The notes: a model not told the origin generated them from the letters alone. A stretch of 64,000 nucleotides of DNA from Proteiniphilum saccharofermentans (GCF_900095135.1 NZ_LT605205.1:310001-374000), one strand, 5' to 3'; numbered from the stretch's first letter, positions 45,517 through 54,698 are shown. Program-made: numbers and translations.

Positions 45517-45675
45517 ATCAAAGCTGCTTATGTCAATGGACGGTATGATCCTGTTTTTGTAGTCACAAAAGAGGATATTGATACCCTTGTTCTTAAAGTG
45601 GAATTATTGCGGGATATTACCAAACGTATTTGTGAGGGGAAAATTAAGAAGTATGAGAAGAAATGGATGAAATAG
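45517..45675 (+). pseudogene. C-terminal remnant of a HEPN-like protein
   Basis: After an in-frame stop at 45514-45516, an open frame reads AAYVNGRYDPVFVVTKEDID, then TLVLKVELLRDITKRICEGK, ending KKWMK. The ARY/GRY...ITKEE...LTEKICKEKI pattern resembles the C-terminus of HEPN-domain proteins found with nucleotidyltransferases in Bacteroidetes. No start codon and no N-terminal half are visible, so it is a remnant. It lies downstream of tRNA-Leu. The assignment is by eye and moderate. Confidence 0.45.
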
Positions 45676-45681
45676 ATTGAT

Positions 45682-46056
45682 TTAAAACGGTAGATCATCC
45701 ACTCCTTCATTCGCACTATTGAACGGGTTTTCCGGTGGGGGTATTTCGTCATATTCGTCTTTTGGAGAGAAAGTTGGAGTGTTGTTTTGGATGTTTTGTG
45801 CCTCTATTCTCCATGCTTTCACATCGGTATACCATCTTCCGTTGAATTCCCTGCTTTCCACATCAAAATCAATGGTGTAGAGTTCACCCGAATTGAGTGA
45901 AATATGCTGGAATTTATTTCCCCATAAAGAAATGCATATCTTTTTGGGATATTGATCCTGTGTCTCTACAATAATATCTTGTTTTCTCCATTCGCCGTTC
46001 CTTCCGGTTCCGGATTGAAGCGGAAGAAGTTGAATTAATTTCGCCGTTAATTGCAT
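45682..46056 (-). CDS. DUF3127 protein, OB-fold-like
   Basis: A 124-residue protein starting MQLTAKLIQLLPLQSGTGRN; a five-residue longer start is possible. The body (WRKQDIIVETQDQYPKKICI, SLWGNKF) is typical of DUF3127, a Bacteroidetes family resembling single-strand DNA-binding OB folds. The C-terminus is acidic and ends ANEGVDDLPF, like the protein-interaction tail of SSB (DDxPF). This supports a role with DNA or replication proteins. Its upstream region contains one copy of the 80-bp repeat, ending nine bases before the start. Confidence 0.87.
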   Translation of the reverse strand: MQLTAKLIQLLPLQSGTGRNGEWRKQDIIVETQDQYPKKICISLWGNKFQHISLNSGELYTIDFDVESREFNGRWYTDVKAWRIEAQNIQNNTPTFSPKDEYDEIPPPENPFNSANEGVDDLPF

Positions 46057-46064
46057 GATTTTTT

Positions 46065-46146
46065 CGTTCAATTACATTAGTCGTTTTCTCGCTATGGCAA
46101 AACTCAAACAAGTTTGGCTTTGCTCATTTAGCTTAACGAAAACGTT
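46065..46146 (-). repeat. ~80-bp structured dispersed repeat, copy A
   Basis: Read on the minus strand it starts AACGTTTTCGTTAAGC and ends CTAATGTAATTGAACG. The terminal CGTTTTC/GAAAACG and the internal CCAAACTTGTTTG palindromes could pair. It lies directly upstream of the DUF3127 gene. Copies B and C are at 60937-61018 and 63885-63964. Confidence 0.85.
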
Positions 46147-46312
46147 GATTATGGCCCCAAAAGATGTAGTTCGGGAACGTTTTTATTATGCGAAAATAGT
46201 ATGAAAAAGGGGAATTGCCAAATTAAAAATGAATAACGGTTCCTTTAGCCTTACAATCTTCTGGATGATATGCCTGATATCTGGATAATTGGTGTTTCCT
46301 TTTCTGCTACGA

Positions 46313-47491
46313 TTAAAGTTCTACTGCCGATAATTCCGCGAATGCTTTTTGGTAATCCCTTTCAGCTTCTAATGCACGGTTGATTGTTTCGTAGTATAAG
46401 CCGATCTCTACCATATACTCCAACAGCGATATTTCTCCTGCATCCAGGGCTTTTTTCAAGAGCCCGGTATTGTTTGCCGTTACCAACGATTGGCGGTATT
46501 TTTCAGCCGCTATTTTTAAACCGGCAGTACGGTTATAGAGTATCTGCAGTTGGTTGTAAAATTGTTGGCGGTTGTCTGTTTCCCGCGACTCGGCTGCTTT
46601 TACCGATGCTTTGGCTTGTTTTACCCGGTTCTTGTTTTCCCATAAAGGGATGGAGATGCCAAGGGAAAGACCCTGAAAGCGTTCTCCAACTACTTTTTCA
46701 CTCATGTATCCGGCAGAGAGGGTGGGTAAGTTCATTGTTTTGCTCAGTGAGAGTCGTTGTTTACTTACTTCTATTTCCTGTCTGGCATAGGCTAAAACCG
46801 GATTTTGTTGTGCTGTTTGTGTAAACCAGTCGTCAAAATGCAGTGGAAGCAAGATGTCATCGTACTGCCAATCTTCCAGCAGGATGTCTGTTCCTCCATT
46901 CAGCCTTTTCAATTGTTCCAGCAATGCATTGCGTTCAACCTCGATACGGAATATTTCTCCCTGCACGCTGGTAAGGTTGAGTTGTACCTTATTATATTCC
47001 AGACGGCTGACATCACCTGAGTTCAGGCGGTCTTCGTAACCTGCAGCAATTGTTTCGGCATGTTGTAAGCGCTGATCCAGCTCTTTTTTCAGCGCGTTGT
47101 AGTAGATCAGGTCGATACAGTACTGTTTTGCTTCCAAAAGGATGTTCATACGGTCGGCTTTGTATTGCCATTCGACCAATACATTCTGCTTATTGGCTGC
47201 TTTGCTTTTCATGCCCGTAATAGTGGCTATGTCAAATGTTTGCATAATGCTGAAATCGGTGCGGTTGCCAATGTCTGCGGGATTTCCCCAAAGATAATTG
47301 AACCCGACTTCCGGATTTTCAAGATATATACCCGTTTTATTTTCCAGTTTTTGTGCTTCCGCACTTTCACGGAGCGACTTTAATGTGGTATTGTTTTCTT
47401 CTATTGAGGCCAGTATGGAATTGATCGTTGTCTGCGCATTCAGAGTGATACCTGTAAACAGTATCAACAGGGTTGCTATGATTGTCTTCAT
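46313..47491 (-). CDS. TolC-family outer-membrane component of metal efflux system
   Basis: A 392-residue outer-membrane efflux protein from the ATG at 47491 (signal peptide MKTIIATLLILFTGITLNAQ). It has the duplicated coiled-coil/beta layout of OEP proteins: ENPEVGFNYLWGNPADIGNR, SRLEYNKVQLNLTSVQGEI and ISLLEYMVEIGLYYETINRA. It lies downstream of the RND pump and adaptor, giving a CusC/CzcC-type tripartite exporter spanning the envelope. The upstream 14 in-frame residues are not signal-like and are excluded. Confidence 0.92.
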   Translation of the reverse strand: MKTIIATLLILFTGITLNAQTTINSILASIEENNTTLKSLRESAEAQKLENKTGIYLENPEVGFNYLWGNPADIGNRTDFSIMQTFDIATITGMKSKAANKQNVLVEWQYKADRMNILLEAKQYCIDLIYYNALKKELDQRLQHAETIAAGYEDRLNSGDVSRLEYNKVQLNLTSVQGEIFRIEVERNALLEQLKRLNGGTDILLEDWQYDDILLPLHFDDWFTQTAQQNPVLAYARQEIEVSKQRLSLSKTMNLPTLSAGYMSEKVVGERFQGLSLGISIPLWENKNRVKQAKASVKAAESRETDNRQQFYNQLQILYNRTAGLKIAAEKYRQSLVTANNTGLLKKALDAGEISLLEYMVEIGLYYETINRALEAERDYQKAFAELSAVEL

Positions 47492-47593
47492 TTGAATTCT
47501 ATTAATTGTTTTCTCTGTTTTTATCTTATCCAATTTTTACAAGATGCCCGATTGCCACTAAATCATCCGACTGACGATATTTTGTGGGGACTG

Positions 47594-50500
47594 TTAATTC
47601 TCTTTATCTTGTAAAACCTCTGTTTCAACTACTTTCCTTCCGGTTATCAGATACATGATAGGAATGATAAAACCGTTCAGAAAGGTAGAGGTCAGTAATC
47701 CACCTAATATGACCTTAGCCATCGGGCTTTGTATTTCGTTACCCGGAAGGTCTCCGCCCAATACAAGGGGGATAAGCGCCAAAGCGGATGTCAATGCAGT
47801 CATCAGGATAGGGTTCAAACGATCTAATGAGCCTTGCATCACACTTTCGAATTTTGAATGTCCTTCACTTTGTAAATCGTTATACCGGGTGATAAGCAAC
47901 ATCCCGTTGCGGGTGGCAATCCCAAAGAGCGAGATAAAGCCGATGATAGCGGGAATACTTAGCTCCCCGTTGGTGAAGAATATAACGAATACACCCCCTA
48001 TCAATGCCAACGGGAGATTCAGCAGTATCACCGTCGATTGTTTTACACTCTTGAATTGGGCAAAGAGTAAAAGGAAGATCACCATAATGGAGAAGATGGA
48101 GGTGATAAACAACATGCGGGATGCTGCCTGTTCACTTTCGAATTGTCCGCCATATTCGATATGATACCCTTCGGGCAAGTCGATTTCGTCGCGGACTATT
48201 TTTTGGATATCGTTGACAACTCCCCTTAAATCACGTCCGGCGACATTTGCCGAAACGACCAGCTTACGGGCTACGTTCTCACGGTTAATGGTATTGGGGC
48301 CGGTGGAAGAGGTGACTTCGGCAATATTCTCCAGCGGTACTTTCCGTCCATTGGCATCCACGATCATATTCCTGATCCGCTCCATGGTCGAACGGCTTTC
48401 ATCGTTCACTTTCAATGTGAGGTCGAACGAATTGTTCCCTTCATAGACCTGCGAAACGACTTCGCCGGCCAGCATCACGTTGATGATTTCTCCAAATTCA
48501 GGTAACGGGATACCATATTTTGCCAATAGCTCCCGTTTGGGTTCTATTTTCAACTGTGGACGTTCGATTTGTTGTTCCACGTTCAGGTCGGCAATCCCTT
48601 CCACATCCTCGATAGATGCTTTGATCCGGTTACCGATGCTGTACATCCGGTTGAGGTCTGTCCCGAACAGTTTGATGGCGATATTTGCCCTGGTTCCCGA
48701 AAGCATATGGTCAATACGGTGCGATATGGGTTGCCCTATTTCGATATTTACGCCGGGGAGTAATTTCATTTTCTCCCGTACTTCTTCCAATAGCTCGTCC
48801 TTGGAGCGCTTACCCAAAATAAATGGCGCTTCAATCTCCGACAGGTTTACACCTAAAGCATGTTCATCCAGTTCGGCACGTCCGGTCTTGCGCCCTGTTG
48901 TTTGTATCTCCGGTATCGAAAGCAGCAGCTCTTCCGCTATTCTTCCTAATTTATCTGATTCTTCCAGGGATATACCGGGCATGGTGCTGACACTGATGGT
49001 GAATGACCCTTCGTTGAACGGTGGAAGAAAGCTGCGGCCGAGTGTGAAGAACAGGATAATCGCTACCAGTACGATGACGCCGGTTCCGCCCAGCACCCAT
49101 TTTTTATGGTTGAATGACCATCTCAATGCATGCTGATAAATCCCCTTTAGTTTTCTGGCGACGAAAGCCTCTTTTTCAGGAGTATCATCTCCCTTTCTCG
49201 ATTTTCCCAACAAGTAACTACACAACACGGGCGTCAATGTCAGTGCCACAATAGTGGATGCAGAGAGTGCCGCGATAAATGCAATCCCGAGGGGTACCAG
49301 CATACGTCCTTCCATTCCCGAGAGGAAAAACAGAGGGACAAAACTGGCGATGATGATAAAAGTGGAGTAGAGAATAGGCATACGTACCTCTTTCGACGCA
49401 TCATATACAACCGCTATCACGCTTCTTCGTTCCTCTACCGGTTTTAGCCGGTTTTCCCGCAGTCGTTTGAATACATTTTCCACATCCACAATCGCGTCAT
49501 CCACCAATGAGCCGATTGCGATGGCCATACCACCCAAACTCATGGTGTTAATGGTCAGACCCATAAACTGCAAAGCTAAAATGGCTGATACCAGTGAAAG
49601 AGGAATGGTGACAAGTGAAATAACCGTTGTCCGTACATTCATCAGGAAAATGAAGAGGATGATCACTACAAAAATTCCTCCTTCCAGTAATGCCCTTTGG
49701 ATATTGCTGATGGAGCCCTCTATAAAGCGCGACTGACGATAAATATCGGTGCTCACTTTCACGTCGGCCGGAAGAGTTCGTTGAATATCCGCTAACGATT
49801 GATCTATCTTTTCTGTCAGTTCGATCGTACTTGTGGCAGGCTGTTTGGTGACCGTTACCAGAACGGCAGGTTTCCCTTTTTCAGAGGCTACTCCCAACTT
49901 GGGGGCTTTGTCGCCTATCGTAACATCGGCTATATTTTCAATCAGGATAGGCACATCGTTCACACTTTTCACCACCGATTTCCCCAATGCATCTACCTGA
50001 TTCGTGGAAAGAATACCGCGGATGATATACTCGTTCCCGTATTCATACAATACTCCTCCCGAAGCATTCTGGTTCATCTCTTTTACCACATTAATCACTT
50101 CATCCAGACTGACGTTATAATGCTTCATCCTTTCAGGACTCAACAATATCTGGTATTCTTTGATTTCACCGCCGATAACGGTAACTTGTGCCACTCCGCC
50201 GGTTGATAACAGACGTGGTCGAATTGTCCAATCTGCCAATGTACGCAGATCCCGGAGCGAAGTAGAGTCGGAAGTCAACCCGATGGTAATCAGTTCACCC
50301 AGAATGGAGGACTGAGGCCCTAAAGTGGGATTCCCGACATAAGCCGGAAGCGCATCGCTTACGGCAGAGAGCTTTTCTGATACAATTTGCCGCGCGAGGT
50401 AAATATCCGTTCCCCAGTCGAATTCGACCCATACAATGGAAAATCCTGTAGTGGAAGAGGAACGGACACGACGTACGTCGGCTGCACCGTTCAATGCAGT

Positions 50501-50710
50501 TTCAACCGGGAAAGTCACCAACCGCTCTACCTCTTCGGGAGCCATTCCCTGGGCTTCGGTCATCACCACGACGGTTGGTGCATTCAAATCGGGAAATACA
50601 TCCACCTCCATATTGCCGGCCGTGTATAATCCTGCGACCATAAGCAAAACCGCGGCGACCAGCACAACCATCCGGTTGTTCAACGAAAATCTTATTATTT
50701 TATTCAGCAT
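47594..50710 (-). CDS. heavy-metal efflux RND pump (CusA/CzcA family)
   Basis: A 1038-residue HME-RND transporter. It begins MLNKIIRFSLNNRMVVLVAA and contains the family's TM4 block GSLVDDAIVDVENVFKRL with proton-relay acids, and FISLFGIATRNGMLLITRY in the second half. The periplasmic region includes EMNQNASGGVLYEYGNEYII and GTRANIAIKLFGTD. Twelve helices, in two repeats, are expected. It drives export of Cu/Ag or Zn/Co/Cd using the proton gradient; which metals apply is not settled by sequence here. It forms an operon with the adaptor (18-base gap) and TolC genes. Confidence 0.95.
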   Translation of the reverse strand: MLNKIIRFSLNNRMVVLVAAVLLMVAGLYTAGNMEVDVFPDLNAPTVVVMTEAQGMAPEEVERLVTFPVETALNGAADVRRVRSSSTTGFSIVWVEFDWGTDIYLARQIVSEKLSAVSDALPAYVGNPTLGPQSSILGELITIGLTSDSTSLRDLRTLADWTIRPRLLSTGGVAQVTVIGGEIKEYQILLSPERMKHYNVSLDEVINVVKEMNQNASGGVLYEYGNEYIIRGILSTNQVDALGKSVVKSVNDVPILIENIADVTIGDKAPKLGVASEKGKPAVLVTVTKQPATSTIELTEKIDQSLADIQRTLPADVKVSTDIYRQSRFIEGSISNIQRALLEGGIFVVIILFIFLMNVRTTVISLVTIPLSLVSAILALQFMGLTINTMSLGGMAIAIGSLVDDAIVDVENVFKRLRENRLKPVEERRSVIAVVYDASKEVRMPILYSTFIIIASFVPLFFLSGMEGRMLVPLGIAFIAALSASTIVALTLTPVLCSYLLGKSRKGDDTPEKEAFVARKLKGIYQHALRWSFNHKKWVLGGTGVIVLVAIILFFTLGRSFLPPFNEGSFTISVSTMPGISLEESDKLGRIAEELLLSIPEIQTTGRKTGRAELDEHALGVNLSEIEAPFILGKRSKDELLEEVREKMKLLPGVNIEIGQPISHRIDHMLSGTRANIAIKLFGTDLNRMYSIGNRIKASIEDVEGIADLNVEQQIERPQLKIEPKRELLAKYGIPLPEFGEIINVMLAGEVVSQVYEGNNSFDLTLKVNDESRSTMERIRNMIVDANGRKVPLENIAEVTSSTGPNTINRENVARKLVVSANVAGRDLRGVVNDIQKIVRDEIDLPEGYHIEYGGQFESEQAASRMLFITSIFSIMVIFLLLFAQFKSVKQSTVILLNLPLALIGGVFVIFFTNGELSIPAIIGFISLFGIATRNGMLLITRYNDLQSEGHSKFESVMQGSLDRLNPILMTALTSALALIPLVLGGDLPGNEIQSPMAKVILGGLLTSTFLNGFIIPIMYLITGRKVVETEVLQDKEN

Positions 50711-50728
50711 AGCGTTTCGTCTTTGCGG

Positions 50729-52024
50729 TTAGTGATTGTGGGTATGACCTTCCGGCATTGCGGACGAAATAGCCGCCAGCTTCACCTGATATACACCTTT
50801 GGTAACCACCTTGTCTCCCGATGCCAGGCCTGAAAGGATTTGTATTCTCTCTCCGTCGCTTTGTCCCGGAGTAACCTCCTGTTTTTTGTAATGCTCTTCA
50901 TCCAGTTGCAGATAGACAAAATAAAGCCCCTGCTCTTCAGTGAGGGATGATGCAGGTACCGATATTACATTGTTTTGCGGATTGGCCAACAGAAAGACTT
51001 CGGTAAAAGCACCCGGCAGAATATCGCCTATGTTATCGAATTCAAATGTGACGGGAATAAAAAATGATTGTCCGTCCGCTGATCTGCCGAATGACAACAG
51101 CCGACCGTTCAAATCGGAAAGTTTGTAAACCTGATTGTCGTAAGCCGGTTTAAAATTGGCAGAGGTTATGTTTTTGACCGTCTTGTAATGTTTTTCCGAC
51201 AGTTCGGCACGCAGTTGTAACCGTCTGTTTTGGGAGACGGTCGCGATAGGTTGCCCTACTGATACATATTCTCCCTGCGCCACCATTCTGTTCTTTATAT
51301 ATCCGTTGATGGGGGAGGTGACCTTCACACCGTTGACTGTCATATTGGATGCCTGTGCATTATAGGCTGTCTTGGCGGTTTCGTAGCGGAGGCGGGCCTG
51401 CTCAAATTCTTTGGTAGAAATGATTTGGTCTTTGACCAGCAGTTCCGCCCGTTGGAATTCCTTTTCGGCAGTTTCGAATTCAATTTTGGCTCTGGTTGAT
51501 GGATCCCCTTCGAGAAGATTTCTGGCGGATATTGTCACGATGGACTGGCCGGTCTTGACAGCGCTTCCGTCGGTAAGGGAAGGATTGGAAAACGACACAA
51601 TCCCGTTTGATGTGGCCGCGATAACCACTTCGTCGCCTTGTGCCGCCTGAATTTGTCCGCTGGTCTTGATCACATAGCTGAAAGGGGTGGGTGCTACTTG
51701 TTCTACTTCCAAACCGACCACTTCGGCCTGTTGACGGGAGAAATGGATCTCATCCGCATCTCCGGAAGAATGATCGTGGTCATGTCCTGCAGCCGTCGAA
51801 TGGACGTGGCCATCACTTGCCGAATGGCTGTGCGCCCCGTCGGAAGAATGATCGTGGTCATGCCCGTGTTGATGGTCGTAATCATGGTCGTGGTCGTGAC
51901 TGTGGTCATGCAGATGTTCGTGCGCATCTTTGGCATCCGCAGACGATGCGTTTTTATTTCCGGAATAGCAACCCGAAATAAGCAAGGCCATTGCGATCAA
52001 TGAGCCTACAATATAAGTCTTCAT
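50729..52024 (-). CDS. RND periplasmic adaptor with His-rich N-terminus
   Basis: A 431-residue membrane-fusion lipoprotein (lipobox LISGC, Cys19). Residues 35-85 hold 19 histidines in alternating His-Asp/Ser runs, e.g. HDHSHDHDHDYDHQHGHDHD. Then a barrel-sandwich/lipoyl and coiled-coil region follows (SAKVKTGQSIVTISARNLLE-like, QARLRYETAKTAYNAQASNM), and C-terminal barrels end GHTHNH. The His tract would bind Zn, Cu or Ni ahead of transfer to the pump. It lies between the pump and the His-rich small gene. Confidence 0.94.
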   Translation of the reverse strand: MKTYIVGSLIAMALLISGCYSGNKNASSADAKDAHEHLHDHSHDHDHDYDHQHGHDHDHSSDGAHSHSASDGHVHSTAAGHDHDHSSGDADEIHFSRQQAEVVGLEVEQVAPTPFSYVIKTSGQIQAAQGDEVVIAATSNGIVSFSNPSLTDGSAVKTGQSIVTISARNLLEGDPSTRAKIEFETAEKEFQRAELLVKDQIISTKEFEQARLRYETAKTAYNAQASNMTVNGVKVTSPINGYIKNRMVAQGEYVSVGQPIATVSQNRRLQLRAELSEKHYKTVKNITSANFKPAYDNQVYKLSDLNGRLLSFGRSADGQSFFIPVTFEFDNIGDILPGAFTEVFLLANPQNNVISVPASSLTEEQGLYFVYLQLDEEHYKKQEVTPGQSDGERIQILSGLASGDKVVTKGVYQVKLAAISSAMPEGHTHNH

Positions 52025-52134
52025 TTTTGATAAAATTTATTGCTCCGTGACATGATGATGAATGGAAAATAATGCAGAGACAGCTATTTCATGTATAGCC
52101 ATCTATCCTGTATAATGAAATACAGCAGGTTAAT

Positions 52135-52569
52135 TCAGGAAAGGATGAAAGGCGGAGCACGCAAGCCATGGAACCGGCTTACTTCGGCTGATTTGTAAAA
52201 TAGGATATATTCCCCCTGTTTCGGTTTCGTGTAGGTGTTATAAGCGGGGTTTATCAGGAAGTCCGAGACAAGATAAAGCAAAGGGAAAAGCTGAATATGA
52301 CCCGGATTATCGCCGTTATCAAAAGAAGTCACCTTGATTTTTATCTTGCCATCGGGATTTGTATAATAGGTCGTTTCAGCGATACAGGTCGGATCGTGAT
52401 GGCAGCTATGGCCGCTTTGAGCCGAGTGTTCATCATCCTGATGATCCTGATGATGCGTCACATGAAAACAGATTGCCCCGTTATCGTGATGATGATGCGG
52501 TATCGTTCCCGCCACCAGCACGATAAGTATCTCTACTACAATGGATGATATGGCAATCTTCTTCTTCAA
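52135..52569 (-). CDS. His-rich exported small protein of the metal efflux operon
   Basis: A 144-residue protein with an N-terminal helix (about 5-23, ISSIVVEILIVLVAG) followed directly by IPHHHHDNGAICFHVTHHQD, HQDDEHSAQSGHSCHHDPTC. Twelve or so His and three Cys lie within 45 residues. No named family is recognised with certainty, though similar proteins sit in Bacteroidetes metal efflux operons. It is the first gene of the four-gene operon, suggesting a periplasmic metal buffer or sensor. It begins 18 bases from a -7 box. Confidence 0.85.
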   Translation of the reverse strand: MKKKIAISSIVVEILIVLVAGTIPHHHHDNGAICFHVTHHQDHQDDEHSAQSGHSCHHDPTCIAETTYYTNPDGKIKIKVTSFDNGDNPGHIQLFPLLYLVSDFLINPAYNTYTKPKQGEYILFYKSAEVSRFHGLRAPPFILS

Positions 52570-52586
52570 CCCAATCTATTTTGCAA

Positions 52587-52594
52587 CAAAATTA
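52587..52594 (-). promoter_or_regulatory. promoter of heavy-metal efflux operon
   Basis: On the minus strand TAATTTTG matches TAnnTTTG, with CTTGG 19 bases upstream as an imperfect -33 element. The start codon of the His-rich protein follows 17 bases downstream. Confidence 0.5.
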
Positions 52595-52951
52595 CAGGTT
52601 TATTTTCTTTTCTCCAAGTAACCGATCAAGATTTCAATAGCTATAAACTTCACTTTGAATACTTACCAATAATATCTACACCCCGAAGATAGCTGATTAT
52701 AAATGATAGCAAATATGAGAACAGCACCTGTCAAATAATAAAACCTGTATTCCTTTTTTGACCTGTATTTGGAAATACGAGGGAGTGAAAAGGGTAAATT
52801 TATTTCGTTTCTTTGAACGATACAACCATAAGAACTGTTCTTTGAAAATAGAGGGATATTGCATCCCAACATGGAATAACTGGTGTAAATACGACGTTAT
52901 CGAACATTAAATATCAATTTTCTGCACAAAAAGCATTTACCATCAAACAAA
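52595..52951. other. non-coding spacer between divergent units
   Basis: About 360 AT-rich bases between the metal efflux promoter and the SRPBCC gene. No open frame of note, no tRNA and no long palindrome was seen. It probably holds the promoter of the plus-strand four-gene cluster, but no exact TAnnTTTG box was identified near its start. Confidence 0.5.
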
Positions 52952-53959
52952 TTGAAATATGAAAACGCTAAAAAAATTCTCATCGTAATACTGATTCTCA
53001 TCGTGATACCGCTTATTGTGGCACTTTTTGTACCGAAAAAATACAAAAGCAGTGGTGAAATCGTTATCAACAAGCCCCAAAAAGAAGTGTTTGAATACAT
53101 CAGGTACGTCAAAAATCAGGACAATTTCGGGGTGTGGCAGCTTTCTGACCTGAATATGACGAAAACTGCAGAGGGAACGGATGGCACGGTCGGTTTCAGG
53201 TACAGTTGGGACAGCGAAACCCTCGGAAAAGGGGCACAGGTCATTACCCGCATCGTGGAAAACGAAAGAATGGAAAGTGATTTGTTTTTTTACGATTTCG
53301 GCGACGAACCCAACAAATCCTACATCACGGTCGGGGAAAAATCGCCCAACGAAACCCTCGTAAAATGGGGGATTTCGGGAAAATCGCCCTACCCATTCAA
53401 CCTGATGAACCTCTTTATGAATATGGACAAGGACTTCGACAAAGGTTTACGAAACCTGAAAGAGATCGTGGAAAAACAGCCCTCTCCCACTGCCGCTGCC
53501 AGGAAAAGGGTACAGTTCAAAACCGAGATAAAAGCCCCTGCCGAAAAGGTGTACCGCACGATGCTCGGGCTGGACGATAAAACGACCTACGAGCACTGGA
53601 CATCGCTGTTTCACCCCGGTTCGACCTTTGAGGGAACTTGGGAAAAAGGCTCGAAAATCCTGTTCATCGGTACGGACGAAAACGGTAAAAAAGGCGGAAT
53701 GATAGCCGAAGTTGTCGAAAACAATCCCAACAAATTCGTTTCTATCCGCTCCACGGGAATACTGGACGGGGATAAAGAAATCACTTCGGGCGAACAGGTA
53801 GAGCAATGGACAGGCGGTCTTGAGAATTACACTTTTGAGGAAAACAACGGCATCACGATCCTTACCGTTGATATTGATGTTGTCGAAAGCTATGCAGATT
53901 ATTTCAACCAAAACTACCCGAAAGCATTGCAAAAACTGAAAGAAGTCTGCGAGAAATGA
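52952..53959 (+). CDS. membrane-anchored double SRPBCC protein, disturbed start
   Basis: A 335-residue open frame: a short N-terminus, one membrane helix (ILIVILILIVIPLIVALFV), a first SRPBCC domain (about 35-175, SGEIVINKPQKEVFEYIRYV) and a second one of AHSA1/polyketide-cyclase type (about 190-333, FKTEIKAPAEKVYRTMLGLD). No ATG begins this frame. An ATG at 52959 (MKTLKK...) is the natural start for this family, but it is one base out of frame across an A7 run (52970-52976); eight A would restore it. Otherwise translation must start at TTG 52952. First gene of a four-gene cluster. Confidence 0.8.
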   Translation: MKYENAKKILIVILILIVIPLIVALFVPKKYKSSGEIVINKPQKEVFEYIRYVKNQDNFGVWQLSDLNMTKTAEGTDGTVGFRYSWDSETLGKGAQVITRIVENERMESDLFFYDFGDEPNKSYITVGEKSPNETLVKWGISGKSPYPFNLMNLFMNMDKDFDKGLRNLKEIVEKQPSPTAAARKRVQFKTEIKAPAEKVYRTMLGLDDKTTYEHWTSLFHPGSTFEGTWEKGSKILFIGTDENGKKGGMIAEVVENNPNKFVSIRSTGILDGDKEITSGEQVEQWTGGLENYTFEENNGITILTVDIDVVESYADYFNQNYPKALQKLKEVCEK

Positions 53960-54357
53960 GAATGATGAGCACGGATATTCAAAATTACAATGACAGCCAA
54001 TCGGGAAATGACAGGGAAATCTGCCGTCTGCTTTTTGAGGAAATAAACAAAAATCTTCCCGAAGCCGAATGCAAAATCTGGCACAGACATCCCATTTGGT
54101 TCTTGGACGGAAACCCGACAGTCGGTTACAGCAGACAAAAAACCGGAATACGGCTGATGTTCTGGAGCGGAGCAGATTTTGACGAAGACGGATTAAACGT
54201 GAAAGGAACAAAATTCAAAGACGCTTCCATATTCTACAATTCGGTCGAAGAAATCAACACCGAAGACTTAAAGCGGTGGCTCGAAAAATCAAGGGAAATC
54301 CAATGGGATTACAAAAACCTTATTAAACGGAAAGGAAAACTAGAACGGCTGAAATGA
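53956..54357 (+). CDS. DUF1801 domain protein
   Basis: A 133-residue protein of the DUF1801 (YdhG/YjbR-like, 'iron chaperone') fold: ECKIWHRHPIWFLDGNPTVG, YSRQKTGIRLMFWSGADFD, FYNSVEEINTEDLKRWLEKS. The family has no proven biochemistry in bacteria; a link with frataxin-like folds is known only structurally. It overlaps the SRPBCC stop by four bases. Lysine-rich C-terminus (IKRKGKLERLK) suggests nucleic acid or membrane contact. Confidence 0.82.
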   Translation: MRMMSTDIQNYNDSQSGNDREICRLLFEEINKNLPEAECKIWHRHPIWFLDGNPTVGYSRQKTGIRLMFWSGADFDEDGLNVKGTKFKDASIFYNSVEEINTEDLKRWLEKSREIQWDYKNLIKRKGKLERLK

Positions 54358-54407
54358 ACTATAATGGGAAGTCCTTCAGAATTTACAAAAACAAAGAATA
54401 GAGGAAA

Positions 54408-54698
54408 ATGCTAACACCCAGAACACCACGCATCTGTCCGCAAGGGCACAAATACTATAAAAGCGGCGACTGTCCTACCTGTCCCGTTTGTGAAAAGCTG
54501 AAAGAACCGACTTCGGGTTTCCTTGCCTTAGTGGGCAATCCTGCAAGAAATGCTTTGTTGCACTATGGCATTGATACTATTGAGAAATTAGCAGGGCATA
54601 CTGAAAAAGAAATTCTTTCGTTGCACGGCATCGGCAAGGCTTCCTTGCCAGCATTCAGAAAAGCATTGGAAGAAGCGGGATTAAATTTTAAATCATGA
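54408..54698 (+). CDS. zinc-ribbon protein with RNA polymerase alpha-CTD-like domain
   Basis: A 96-residue protein. N-terminal Cys10, His14, Cys22, Cys25 and Cys28 form a likely zinc ribbon (ICPQGHKYYKSGDCPTCPVC). Residues about 40-93 match the C-terminal domain of RNA polymerase alpha, with helix-hairpin-helix IEKLAGHTEKEILSLHGIGK and ASLPAFRKALEEAGL. Proteins annotated only as 'alpha-CTD domain-containing' are known, with no function. DNA or RNA contact is likely. Overlaps the DUF1697 gene by four bases, so the two are coupled. Confidence 0.85.
   Translation: MLTPRTPRICPQGHKYYKSGDCPTCPVCEKLKEPTSGFLALVGNPARNALLHYGIDTIEKLAGHTEKEILSLHGIGKASLPAFRKALEEAGLNFKS

Noticed and set aside
45528-45752. 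Minus-strand 74-residue frame downstream of tRNA-Leu
   Set aside because: Its sequence overlaps the HEPN-like remnant on the other strand and the end of the DUF3127 gene; it is not protein-like.
51638-52003. Open frames on the strand opposite the His-rich adaptor
   Set aside because: They are composition shadows of the CAT/GAC His-Asp codons, lack start signals, and overlap a strongly supported gene.
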